Assembly: GCF_001650725.1 (NCBI RefSeq)
Contig: NZ_LXVX01000001.1
Coordinates: 181,831-245,830, forward strand
DNA: 64,000 nt
Origin: Sphingobium sp. TCM1
GTDB lineage: Bacteria > Pseudomonadota > Alphaproteobacteria > Sphingomonadales > Sphingomonadaceae
Direction of reading: 5' to 3'
In this document: positions 26,550 through 34,161 of the stretch, in pieces
How the letters are laid out: the number at the start of each line of letters is the position of its first letter
How positions within the stretch are numbered: position 1 is the first letter of the stretch
The notes under the pieces: model-generated
Told to the model about the DNA's origin: nothing
Databases searched by the model: none
The model's input: only the letters and a program-made list of their open reading frames with translations
Position numbers and translations under genes: made by a program

Positions 26550-27379
26550 CGGCCTTTCCCCTTGCCCGCAAAGCCGATCGCGTCGATCAGCAGGTTGACG
26601 CCCACGGTCAGCGTCGCGATCGCGACGGCCGGCGCCAATATCGCCAGCGCCCCTTCGCCCAGGCCCGAAATATTTTCGCGCACCAGCGATCCCAGGTCCG
26701 CTTCGGGCGGCTGGACGCCGAGGCCCAGGAAGCTGAGGCCTGACAGCAGCAGCACGATGAACACGAAGCGCAGGCCGAAATCGGCGAGCAGCGGGTGGAT
26801 CATGTTGGGCAGGATTTCGGCGATGGCGATATGGAAACGGCCTTCGCCCCGCGCCTTCGCCACCTGCACATAGTCCATCTGCGCAAGGTTCACCGCCAGC
26901 GCGCGCGCGATGCGATAATTGCCCGGAACATAGGTGATCGCCGCGATGATCAGCAGCAGGGCGAGCGATGAGCCGAAGGCCGCCACCAGCACCAGCGAGA
27001 AGATCTTGGACGGGATCGAGATCAGCATGTCCATGAAGCGGGACAGCGGCTCATCCACCCTTGGCCCGCCCACGGCGGCGGTCAGGGCGAGCGCCGTGCC
27101 GGTCGCGCTCGCCAGCATCGCGGCGGCGGCGGCCAGCGCGACCGTATAGCGTGCGCCCGACAAAAGGCGGCTCAGTACATCGCGCCCCAGATAGTCGCTG
27201 CCCAGCCAGTGCGCCGCCGACGACCCGTCGAACACGTCATAGGCGACGAAGGCGCCGACGGGGTAGGGGGCCAGCATCGGCCCGAACAGGGCGGCGAGCA
27301 GCCAGAAGAGGACCAGCGCCAGCCCGATCTTGCCCGACAGGGGGAGGGCTTTTGCCCTGGAGAGAGAGACAGCGATCAT
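26546..27379 (-). CDS. Dipeptide-type ABC transporter permease (DppC-like)
   Basis: A 277-residue inner-membrane permease with about six helices. It begins with the N-terminal OppC segment and holds the LGSDYLGRDVLSRLLSGAR block at about 57-75. The EAA-type loop VQVAKARGEGRFHIAIAEILPN is at about 172. The start at 27379 overlaps the stop of the DppB-like gene (27376-27379). A longer frame to 27757 was rejected since it lies within the DppB-like gene. Confidence 0.93.
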   Translation of the reverse strand: MIAVSLSRAKALPLSGKIGLALVLFWLLAALFGPMLAPYPVGAFVAYDVFDGSSAAHWLGSDYLGRDVLSRLLSGARYTVALAAAAAMLASATGTALALTAAVGGPRVDEPLSRFMDMLISIPSKIFSLVLVAAFGSSLALLLIIAAITYVPGNYRIARALAVNLAQMDYVQVAKARGEGRFHIAIAEILPNMIHPLLADFGLRFVFIVLLLSGLSFLGLGVQPPEADLGSLVRENISGLGEGALAILAPAVAIATLTVGVNLLIDAIGFAGKGKGR

Positions 27380-28356
27380 TGTGCGCGCAGCCTGGGGTTG
27401 GCGAGGATTGCGGTGACGTCCGCAATCAGCATCAGAATCAGATAGGCCGCGCAGAAGATCATGGCGCAGGCCTGGAGCAGCGGCATGTCGCGGCTGGTGA
27501 CGGCATTGACCATCAGGCTGGCAAGCCCCGGATAGTTGAAGATGGTTTCCACGATCACGGCTCCGCCCAGCAGATAGGACAGGCTCAGCGCCATGGCGTT
27601 GACAATCGGCGCGATGGCGTTGGGCATGATGTGCTTCAGCACGATCCGCACCGGCGCTACGCCCTTCAACAGCGCCATTTCGACATAGGGCCGGTCCATC
27701 TGGTCGATCACCGCCGCCCGGGTCATCCGCGCCATTTGCGCGACCACGATGACGCACAGCGTCAGGATCGGCATGGCGACGCCGCGCAGATAGTCGCCCC
27801 AGCTCATGTCGTCGGACACCAGCGCGATGGAGGGCAGCCAGCGCAGCTTTACCGAGAAGATCAGGACCGCGATCGTGGCGACCAGGAATTCCGGCACCGC
27901 GACCATCGACAGCGTCGCGATATTGAGCGCCCGGTCGAGCCGTCCGCCGCGGTTCATCGCCGATCCGATGCCGATCGCGAGCGCGACCGGCACCGCGACC
28001 AGCGCCGTCAGCGCAGCCAGCAGCAGGCTGTTGGGCAGCCGTTCCGCTATCACCTCCGACACCGGCATATTGGCGACGAGCGACTGGCCCGGATCGCCGC
28101 CCACCATCCCCGTCAGCCAGCTGATGTAGCGGATCGGCGCGGGCCGATCGAGGCCCATTTCATGCCGCAGCGCGGCGACCTGTTCGGCGGTCGCACTCTG
28201 GCCCAGCGCTTCCTGCGCGGCGTCGCCCGGCAGCAACTGGGCGATGACGAAGATTGTCACCGATACCAGCAACAGGGTCAGCAGCGAGGATGCGAAACGC
28301 TTGCCGATCAGGACCAGCGCGGCCTTCAGGCCGCTGGAGGAGGGGGCGCCCGCCAT
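27376..28356 (-). CDS. Dipeptide-type ABC transporter permease (DppB-like)
   Basis: A 326-residue permease with an N-terminal helix (LLTLLLVSVTIFVIAQLLPGD) and five further membrane segments. YVEMALLKGVAPVRIVLKHIMPN near 225 is the ATPase-contact loop. The ATG at 28356 overlaps the stop of the binding-protein gene. It pairs with the DppC-like permease to form the channel. Confidence 0.93.
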   Translation of the reverse strand: MAGAPSSSGLKAALVLIGKRFASSLLTLLLVSVTIFVIAQLLPGDAAQEALGQSATAEQVAALRHEMGLDRPAPIRYISWLTGMVGGDPGQSLVANMPVSEVIAERLPNSLLLAALTALVAVPVALAIGIGSAMNRGGRLDRALNIATLSMVAVPEFLVATIAVLIFSVKLRWLPSIALVSDDMSWGDYLRGVAMPILTLCVIVVAQMARMTRAAVIDQMDRPYVEMALLKGVAPVRIVLKHIMPNAIAPIVNAMALSLSYLLGGAVIVETIFNYPGLASLMVNAVTSRDMPLLQACAMIFCAAYLILMLIADVTAILANPRLRAQ

Positions 28357-29897
28357 CAGTCTTCCCACCATATATGCTCGGCGAACTGATAGCCCATCAG
28401 GCCGCCCAGCGGGACGGAATGCAGTCCCTTCAGCCGCCGGTCATAGCCGTCGAGCAGGCTGATGAAGACCGGGATGCTCGTGCCGCAATGATGATAGGCC
28501 AGCTCCTGCATCTCCCCGTACAGCTGCTTGCGCCGCCCCTGGTCGGCTTCGCCCCGCGCTTCCAGCAGCAGCCGGTCGAAACGGGCATTATTCCATCCGC
28601 TCTCGTTCCAGGGCGCGTCGGATTTGTAGAACAGGCTGAACAGCAGGTCGGCGGTCGGGCGCGGGTTGGTGTTGCCGAACCCCATCGGGTGCTTCATCCA
28701 GTGGGTAGACCAGTAACCGTCGCCCGGCACCCGGTTCACGGCCAGCTTCAGCCCGACCCGCGCGCCATATTCCTGCAAGATCGACGCCATGTCGACCGAC
28801 CCGTCCGCCGCCGGAGAGGCATAGACCGGCAGCCGCACGCCGGTCAGCCCCGCGCGCTGCAAATGCCAGCGCGCCTTGTCCAGGTCGAGCGCGCGCTGCG
28901 GCAGGTCGGTGCGATAATAGGGATGAAAGGGCGGGATCGGATGATCGTTGGCGATCGTAGCATAGCCGCGATAGAGCGCCCGCTTGATGAGCGGCCGGTC
29001 GAACAGATATTTCATCGCCGCGACGAAATGCGGATTGCCGGTCGGCTGCTGGTCCTGCCGCATGATGAGGTTGGTGTAGAGGCCCGACTGCGTTTCCAGA
29101 AGGCCGTGCCTGCGCGATGCCATGACCCGCCTGGTTGATCGCGGGTTGATCGCGATGACCAGATGGACGTCGCCCGACAACAGCGCGTTGACGCGGCTGA
29201 CTTCGTCGGGAATGCCGATCAGCTCGATCTCGTCCAGCCAGGCCTTGCCCGGTTTCCAGTAGTCCGGATTGCGGCGCACCAGCGTCCGCACGCCGGGGCG
29301 GAACTGCGTGACCATATAGGGACCGGTGCCGTTGGCGGTCCGGAAATCCTTGGTGCCGGCGCGCAGGATCAGGAAATGCGACTGGGCCAGTATGGCGGGC
29401 AGGTCGGCATTGGGACCGGTCAGCCGGATGACGACGTCCAGCGGACCTGCGGCCTTCACCTGTGCGAACTGTTCGGCGATGGTCGCCATCTTGGACCCGA
29501 TGGCCGCGTCCTTGTGCCGCAGCAGCGACCAGACCACGTCCTGGCTCGTCAGCGTCGCGCCGTCATGGAAGGTCACGCCCCTGCGCAGGCGGACATGCCA
29601 GACGATCTGGTCGTCGCTGACGATCCGCTCGGCCAGTGCGGGCCGGGCGATGAGGTCCGCGCCCATGACCGTCAGCCCGCTATAGAGCATGTAATGGCGC
29701 ACATAGTCGGTCGACAATGCGCCCTTGGCCGGGTCGAGCGTGTCCGCCGTCGAGCTGGACAAGCCGGCGACGCGGATGCGTCCGCCCCGGCGCGGCTTGC
29801 TGGCGGCCAGCGCGGCGTCGGGCAGCAGCAGCCCGGCGCCCAGGCCCAAACCTGCGCCGATCAGCCCGCGACGGGAAAGGGAGGCCATCTCGTCCAT
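28356..29897 (-). CDS. ABC transporter substrate-binding protein, SBP family 5
   Basis: A 513-residue periplasmic binding protein of the DppA/OppA family. The N terminus SLSRRGLIGAGLGLGAG carries a twin-arginine signal, which is less usual than Sec for this family. The block LAERIVSDDQIVWHVRLRRGVTFHDGATLTSQDV near 90-125 is the SBP_bac_5 signature region. The start at 29897 overlaps the stop of the PuuB-like gene (ATGA). It sets the specificity of the import system. The neighbouring amine-oxidising enzymes suggest a peptide, opine or modified amino acid as ligand. Confidence 0.92.
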   Translation of the reverse strand: MDEMASLSRRGLIGAGLGLGAGLLLPDAALAASKPRRGGRIRVAGLSSSTADTLDPAKGALSTDYVRHYMLYSGLTVMGADLIARPALAERIVSDDQIVWHVRLRRGVTFHDGATLTSQDVVWSLLRHKDAAIGSKMATIAEQFAQVKAAGPLDVVIRLTGPNADLPAILAQSHFLILRAGTKDFRTANGTGPYMVTQFRPGVRTLVRRNPDYWKPGKAWLDEIELIGIPDEVSRVNALLSGDVHLVIAINPRSTRRVMASRRHGLLETQSGLYTNLIMRQDQQPTGNPHFVAAMKYLFDRPLIKRALYRGYATIANDHPIPPFHPYYRTDLPQRALDLDKARWHLQRAGLTGVRLPVYASPAADGSVDMASILQEYGARVGLKLAVNRVPGDGYWSTHWMKHPMGFGNTNPRPTADLLFSLFYKSDAPWNESGWNNARFDRLLLEARGEADQGRRKQLYGEMQELAYHHCGTSIPVFISLLDGYDRRLKGLHSVPLGGLMGYQFAEHIWWED

Positions 29898-31180
29898 CAG
29901 TGGATCATATCCTGCCATTTGTACCACAGGCCGACGAAGGGGAGGAACCAGGGCTTGCCGAAATGGCCGGGCACGCTCGGCCAGTCGAGGCCGGCCCAGG
30001 GATTGGCGCCTGTGTCGCCGCTCATCACCCGCGCCATCGCCTGGCCCATATAGGTCGCCATCTGCACGCCATGGCCGCTATAGCCCATGGAATAGAATAT
30101 CCCGTCCTGCTCGCCCGCGCGTGGCAGGCGGTCGGCGGTCAGGTCGACCATCCCGCCCCAGACATGGTCCACGCCCACGCCCTTCAGCGCCGGGAAGATG
30201 TCGCCCATGGTCTGGATGAGGATGCGCCCGCTCTTCATGTCGGACCGGGGGTCGCTGATCGCGAAACGCGCCCGCCCGCCGAAGATCAGCCGGTCATCGG
30301 CGGTCAGGCGGAAATAATTGCCGATATTCTTGCTGGTCACATAGTTGCGCCGATGCGGCAGCAATCGGGCGATCAGCGCGGCGTCCAGCGGCTCGGTGGC
30401 GATCACGAAACTGCCGACCGACACGATCCGCCGCCGGAAGAAGCCGAAGGGCGCGGCGGCAGGCGCGCCTCCGGTCGCGACCAGTATCTGCGATGCGGTG
30501 ACCTTCCCCTTGGGCGTTGTCACCCGCCAGCCGCCGGGCAGCCGGTCCATCCCGCTTACCTCGGCCTGTTCGAAAATCCGTGCGCCGGCGCGGGCCGCCG
30601 CCTCGGCCAGGCCGATAGCGAAACGGCCGGGATGCAGCTGCGCGCTGGTCGTCTGGATCAGCGCGCCATGGAAGGCGTCCGATCCCACTTCCTCGGCCAT
30701 GCGTTCGGGCGGCACCAGCCGGACATTCTCGTCCACCTCGGCCGCCAGCAGGTCGTGTGCGCGGACCAGCTTCTCATAATGCTGGGGCTTGGCCGCCAGC
30801 TTCACCCGGCCGCACCGGCGGAAGGCGCAGTCTATGCCCTCCTCCAGCACGATCCGTTCAACCAGATCGACCGCGTCGCAATGGGCGCGGTAATAGGCCT
30901 TGGCGATGTCCTTGCCGAACCGGGCGGACAGCGCCCCATAGTCATGCGCCGTGCCATTATTGCACTGGCCGCCATTGCGTCCCGAAGCCTCTCCGGCCAC
31001 CCGCCCCTGCTCCAGCAGCATGACGCTGGCGCCCTGTCTGGCGAGCGCCAGCGCCGCCGAAAGCCCGGTGAAGCCGCCGCCGATGATGGCGACGTCCACC
31101 TTGCCCTCGACCGCGCCCCTGGCCCCGCCGGTGAAGGCGGGGGCGCTTGCCAGCCAGTAGGAGAGGGGGGAGACCGTCAT
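29897..31180 (-). CDS. FAD-dependent amine oxidase, PuuB/DadA-like
   Basis: A 427-residue DAO-family flavoenzyme. FAD motif DVAIIGGGFTGLSAALALA lies near 28-46, then AGEASGRNGGQCNNG near 60-75 and the late YSMGYSGHGVQMATYMG block. This pattern matches gamma-glutamylputrescine oxidase and related oxidases. The start was placed at 31180, matching the family N terminus (SYWLASAP); a longer frame would run into the HAD gene. It is 7 bp after the HAD hydrolase and coupled to the binding-protein gene. Together with aldehyde dehydrogenase and aminotransferase genes nearby it suggests amine catabolism. Confidence 0.9.
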   Translation of the reverse strand: MTVSPLSYWLASAPAFTGGARGAVEGKVDVAIIGGGFTGLSAALALARQGASVMLLEQGRVAGEASGRNGGQCNNGTAHDYGALSARFGKDIAKAYYRAHCDAVDLVERIVLEEGIDCAFRRCGRVKLAAKPQHYEKLVRAHDLLAAEVDENVRLVPPERMAEEVGSDAFHGALIQTTSAQLHPGRFAIGLAEAAARAGARIFEQAEVSGMDRLPGGWRVTTPKGKVTASQILVATGGAPAAAPFGFFRRRIVSVGSFVIATEPLDAALIARLLPHRRNYVTSKNIGNYFRLTADDRLIFGGRARFAISDPRSDMKSGRILIQTMGDIFPALKGVGVDHVWGGMVDLTADRLPRAGEQDGIFYSMGYSGHGVQMATYMGQAMARVMSGDTGANPWAGLDWPSVPGHFGKPWFLPFVGLWYKWQDMIH

Positions 31181-31187
31181 TGCGATC

Positions 31188-31856
31188 CTACAGGCCCACC
31201 ACCGCCGGAAGCGCGCCGATATGGGGGATTTCGACATCGCGATAGAAGGCGTTGGACGGTTCATGGCCGCGCCCCACGAATACGCGGCAGCCGAAATGCA
31301 GGTCGGTGGCGGTGTTCTGGTCGTAGCGGAAGCTGGACGAGACGTGCATCATCTCTTCCGGCTTCGCGCCCAGCTGGTCGAACATATATTCGAACGCCTG
31401 CATACGGGGCTTGTAGGCCTGCGCCATCTGCGCGGTATAGACCGCGTGGAACGGCGCGCCCAGCATCGCGACATTATGGTGGATCTGGTCGTTCATCGCG
31501 TTGGAGAGGATGACGAGCGGGATCTTGTCGCCGATCTTGCCCAGGCCGCCCGGCACATCGTCATGCGGACCCCAGGTCGGCACTGCGTTGTAGACCGCGT
31601 CGGCGTCCGCCTCGCGATATTCCACCCCCCAGCGCTTGCAGGTGCGCGCGAGCGAATTGCGGATGATCTCCTGATAGGGTTCCCACGGGCCGAGCACCTG
31701 GTCCAGGCGATAGGCGCCCCAGTCCTTGCAGAATGCGGGCAGGTCTTCCGCCGCGATGCGATCGGCCATGAAGGCGGTCGCCATCTCGGTCATGCGGAAA
31801 CGGGTCAGCGTGCCATAGCAGTCGAAGCTGATATATTTGGGCCGGAAATTGGGCAT
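31188..31856 (-). CDS. HAD-superfamily hydrolase, haloacid dehalogenase type II
   Basis: A 222-residue HAD protein. The nucleophile Asp is in ISFDCYGTL at about 9-17, motif II Ser in VILSNAMND near 117, and the Lys in QAYKPRMQAFEYM near 150. A late SSSFRYDQNTATDLHFG block replaces the usual acidic motif III, giving a type II dehalogenase-like site. It is the first gene of the ABC/amine-oxidase operon. Such HAD genes are often found with PuuB-like oxidases, so the true substrate may be a phosphorylated or hydroxylated metabolite rather than a haloacid. Confidence 0.85.
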   Translation of the reverse strand: MPNFRPKYISFDCYGTLTRFRMTEMATAFMADRIAAEDLPAFCKDWGAYRLDQVLGPWEPYQEIIRNSLARTCKRWGVEYREADADAVYNAVPTWGPHDDVPGGLGKIGDKIPLVILSNAMNDQIHHNVAMLGAPFHAVYTAQMAQAYKPRMQAFEYMFDQLGAKPEEMMHVSSSFRYDQNTATDLHFGCRVFVGRGHEPSNAFYRDVEIPHIGALPAVVGL

Positions 31857-32094
31857 CGGCGGAGCGTCCTTTGCGGGTTCTACGGTTGGCTTGGGAAGCC
31901 GTTTGACAGCAGCATTACGACATGGCGGAGCCGGAACATGCGCCCGATATCTTCGGGTGGGGACGCAGATTCACGGCTTTATCGCGATCCTTTCGGCATA
32001 GTTTGCCGCGCTCCTGCGAAGGCGGCAATCGGGTCGTTCGGGCATCTGCCGGACAGGCGATCGGGGGAGCAGGGCGGCATGGAATGTCGCCCGT

Positions 32095-33021
32095 TCAATA
32101 GCCCCGGCCACGCGCGACTTCGCCCTCGATCGGCGCGCCTGCCTGATGACGGCGAATGTTGGCGATCAGCGCGCGTGCGGCGCTGTCTGCGCGGGTCATG
32201 CTGGCGACATGAGGCGTCAGGATGATGCGCGGATGCGCCCAGAAGGGGTGATCGGCGGGCAGCGGCTCGGGGTCGGTCACGTCCAGGACGGCGCCGGAAA
32301 GATGCGCCTCGTCGAGCAACGACAGCAGATCCTGCTCCACCAGATGCCCGCCCCGTCCGACATTGACGAGGGCCGCGCCGCGCGGCAGCAGCGACAGGGT
32401 CTTCCGGCACAAAATGCCGCGCGTCTCGTCGGTCAGCGGCAGCAGGCAGATGAGAATGTCGCAGGCCGCCAGGAAATCGGGCAGCGCCGCCTCCCCGGCA
32501 TGGCAGGTCACGCCTTCCATGGCGCGCGGCGACCGGCTCCATCCCGACAGGGGAAAGCCGAACGGCGCCAGCGCCTTCAGCACTGCCTGACCCAGATTGC
32601 CCAGCCCCATGACGCCGATCCGCCGTTCGCCTGCGGATTTGAGCTTGATGGGCGCCCAGCGCGCGTCTTTCTGCGCCTCCCGATAGTCGATCAGGTTCCG
32701 GTGCAGCGCCAGCGCCGCCATCGTCGCATATTCGACCATGCCGGCGGCGATGCCCGGCTCGATCATGCGGACGACGCGGATATGCGGCGGCAGGGCGTTC
32801 ATGTCGAACTGGTCGATGCCGGCGCCGATCGAAAACAGGATTTCCAGATTGGGCAGCCCGGCGATCAGCTCGGCCGACGGCGCCCAGGCCGCCAGATAGC
32901 GGATCGTCGCGGGATCATGCGGCTGCGACGCATCGAAAAAGCCGATGTCGCTCGCCTCTGCCGCGAAAATCTCGCGCCAGATGCGGCCGCGTTCGGGATC
33001 GGATGTGTAGAGCAGGGTCAT
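32095..33021 (-). CDS. ghrA: D-2-hydroxyacid dehydrogenase, GhrA (glyoxylate/hydroxypyruvate reductase) type
   Basis: A 308-residue NAD(P)H-dependent reductase. The cofactor motif GVMGLGNLGQAV is at about 137-148. The catalytic Arg is in NVGRGGHLVE, the Glu in DVTDPEPLP and the His in LTPHVASMT, so the triad is present. SIGAGIDQFD and the overall length fit GhrA. Its start at 33021 overlaps the PepSY gene stop (ATGA at 33018-33021). The likely role is reduction of glyoxylate or hydroxypyruvate. Confidence 0.9.
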   Translation of the reverse strand: MTLLYTSDPERGRIWREIFAAEASDIGFFDASQPHDPATIRYLAAWAPSAELIAGLPNLEILFSIGAGIDQFDMNALPPHIRVVRMIEPGIAAGMVEYATMAALALHRNLIDYREAQKDARWAPIKLKSAGERRIGVMGLGNLGQAVLKALAPFGFPLSGWSRSPRAMEGVTCHAGEAALPDFLAACDILICLLPLTDETRGILCRKTLSLLPRGAALVNVGRGGHLVEQDLLSLLDEAHLSGAVLDVTDPEPLPADHPFWAHPRIILTPHVASMTRADSAARALIANIRRHQAGAPIEGEVARGRGY

Positions 33022-34058
33022 GCAGTTACCTTTCGGGTGGGGCGGCGGCGCTGCCGGGCGGCGTGCCACCACATGATCGGGCCGGACACAGCCAGCGCCG
33101 CGAGGATGATGGCGACGGCCAGCAGCAGCACCGGCCCGACCGGCGCGATGATGTCGCCCGCATGGATCGGCAGGACGGTCATCCACAATGCGCCGCTCTG
33201 TTCGGCGCGGGTCGCGCTGACGATATGGGGCTGCGCGATCGTCACGATCGCGCGATGCACCGCGCGGGCGTTGCGCTCGGGCGCGTGGAAATTGACGATC
33301 AAGCGGTCGCCGTCGATCCGCAGGTCGCGCAGGCTGTGATCGGGAAAGGCGGTCTGCGCCAGCATCAGGCTGCGGTCGATCGCGGCTGCGGACGTGGCGA
33401 CGGCTGTCGGCGCCGGGCTGTCACCGGCCAGTTCGGGCACGATCAGCAGCATCCCGGTGCCGGCAAGGACGATCAGGAAGGCGGCGGCCACGACGCCCAC
33501 CGTGCGATGCGCCTGCCGCAGCACCATTTGCGGCGCGAGCGTCCAGCGGATGCCGAGCGCCTTGATGATATTGCGCTTGGGCCACCAGAAGCGGAGGCCG
33601 CTGACGGCCATGACAAGCAACGCCAGCGCATTGAGCGCGACGACCACCATGCCCGCCTTGCCCGCCATCAGCCGATAATGGATCTGCAACGCCGCCTCGA
33701 CCGGGAAGGCGGACAGGCCGCCCGCGCGTCGGACTCCGCCACCCGCCGGATCGATGGAGGCGTAGCGGGTGCGGCCCTCGCCATCGCCCAACTGGGCGAA
33801 CCAGGTGGCATTGTCCGTGTCCGGCGCGAACAGCCGGGTGACATGATGGCCGGGCTGGAAGCGCGCGGCCTGCGCGGCGGCCTCGCCGGCTGATATGGCC
33901 GGTCCCCGCGCCTGGCTGGTCATGCCGGCCGGATCGATCATCCGTGCAACCGGCCCGCGATAGAGCAGCAGCGCCCCCGTCAATGCCTGGACGAGCAGGA
34001 AGGCCGCCATGGCGAGGCCCGTAAGCCGGTGGATGCGAAGCCATTGCGCGCGGGTCAT
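33018..34058 (-). CDS. PepSY-associated transmembrane protein
   Basis: A 346-residue inner-membrane protein with four hydrophobic segments: near 10-30, about 150-170, about 200-220 and about 305-330. These enclose periplasmic PepSY-like domains, the pattern of PepSY_TM/PiuB-type proteins. The start at 34058 (MTRAQWLRIHRLTG) fits the family. Such genes usually follow TonB-dependent siderophore receptors, as here, and are thought to reduce or handle ferric siderophores in the periplasm. A terminator-like hairpin separates it from the receptor, so it may be partly independent. Confidence 0.88.
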   Translation of the reverse strand: MTRAQWLRIHRLTGLAMAAFLLVQALTGALLLYRGPVARMIDPAGMTSQARGPAISAGEAAAQAARFQPGHHVTRLFAPDTDNATWFAQLGDGEGRTRYASIDPAGGGVRRAGGLSAFPVEAALQIHYRLMAGKAGMVVVALNALALLVMAVSGLRFWWPKRNIIKALGIRWTLAPQMVLRQAHRTVGVVAAAFLIVLAGTGMLLIVPELAGDSPAPTAVATSAAAIDRSLMLAQTAFPDHSLRDLRIDGDRLIVNFHAPERNARAVHRAIVTIAQPHIVSATRAEQSGALWMTVLPIHAGDIIAPVGPVLLLAVAIILAALAVSGPIMWWHAARQRRRPTRKVTA

Positions 34059-34086
34059 GATGCGCCTCTTGTCGTCAAAAGAAAAA

Positions 34087-34130
34087 GGCCGCCGACGTTC
34101 CCGAGCTTGGAGGGGGGAACGCCGGCGGCC
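34087..34130 (-). terminator. Rho-independent terminator after the TonB receptor gene
   Basis: GGCCGCCGACGTTCCC (34087-34102) pairs with GGGAACGCCGGCGGCC (34115-34130), a 16-bp stem with one mismatch. Read on the minus strand it is followed by TTTTTCTTTT, a good U-tract, 31 bp past the receptor stop. Confidence 0.85.
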
Positions 34131-34161
34131 CGTCGGGACACGCAGTCCCGACGATGCTGCA

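Noticed and set aside
24768..26873. A 701-codon plus-strand frame opposite the ABC ATPase
   Set aside because: Antisense to a gene with two sets of Walker and signature motifs; composition (Arg, His, Gln rich) is that of a reverse-frame shadow.
29717..31513. A 598-codon plus-strand frame
   Set aside because: Covers the PuuB-like oxidase and part of the HAD gene in reverse; no recognisable domain.
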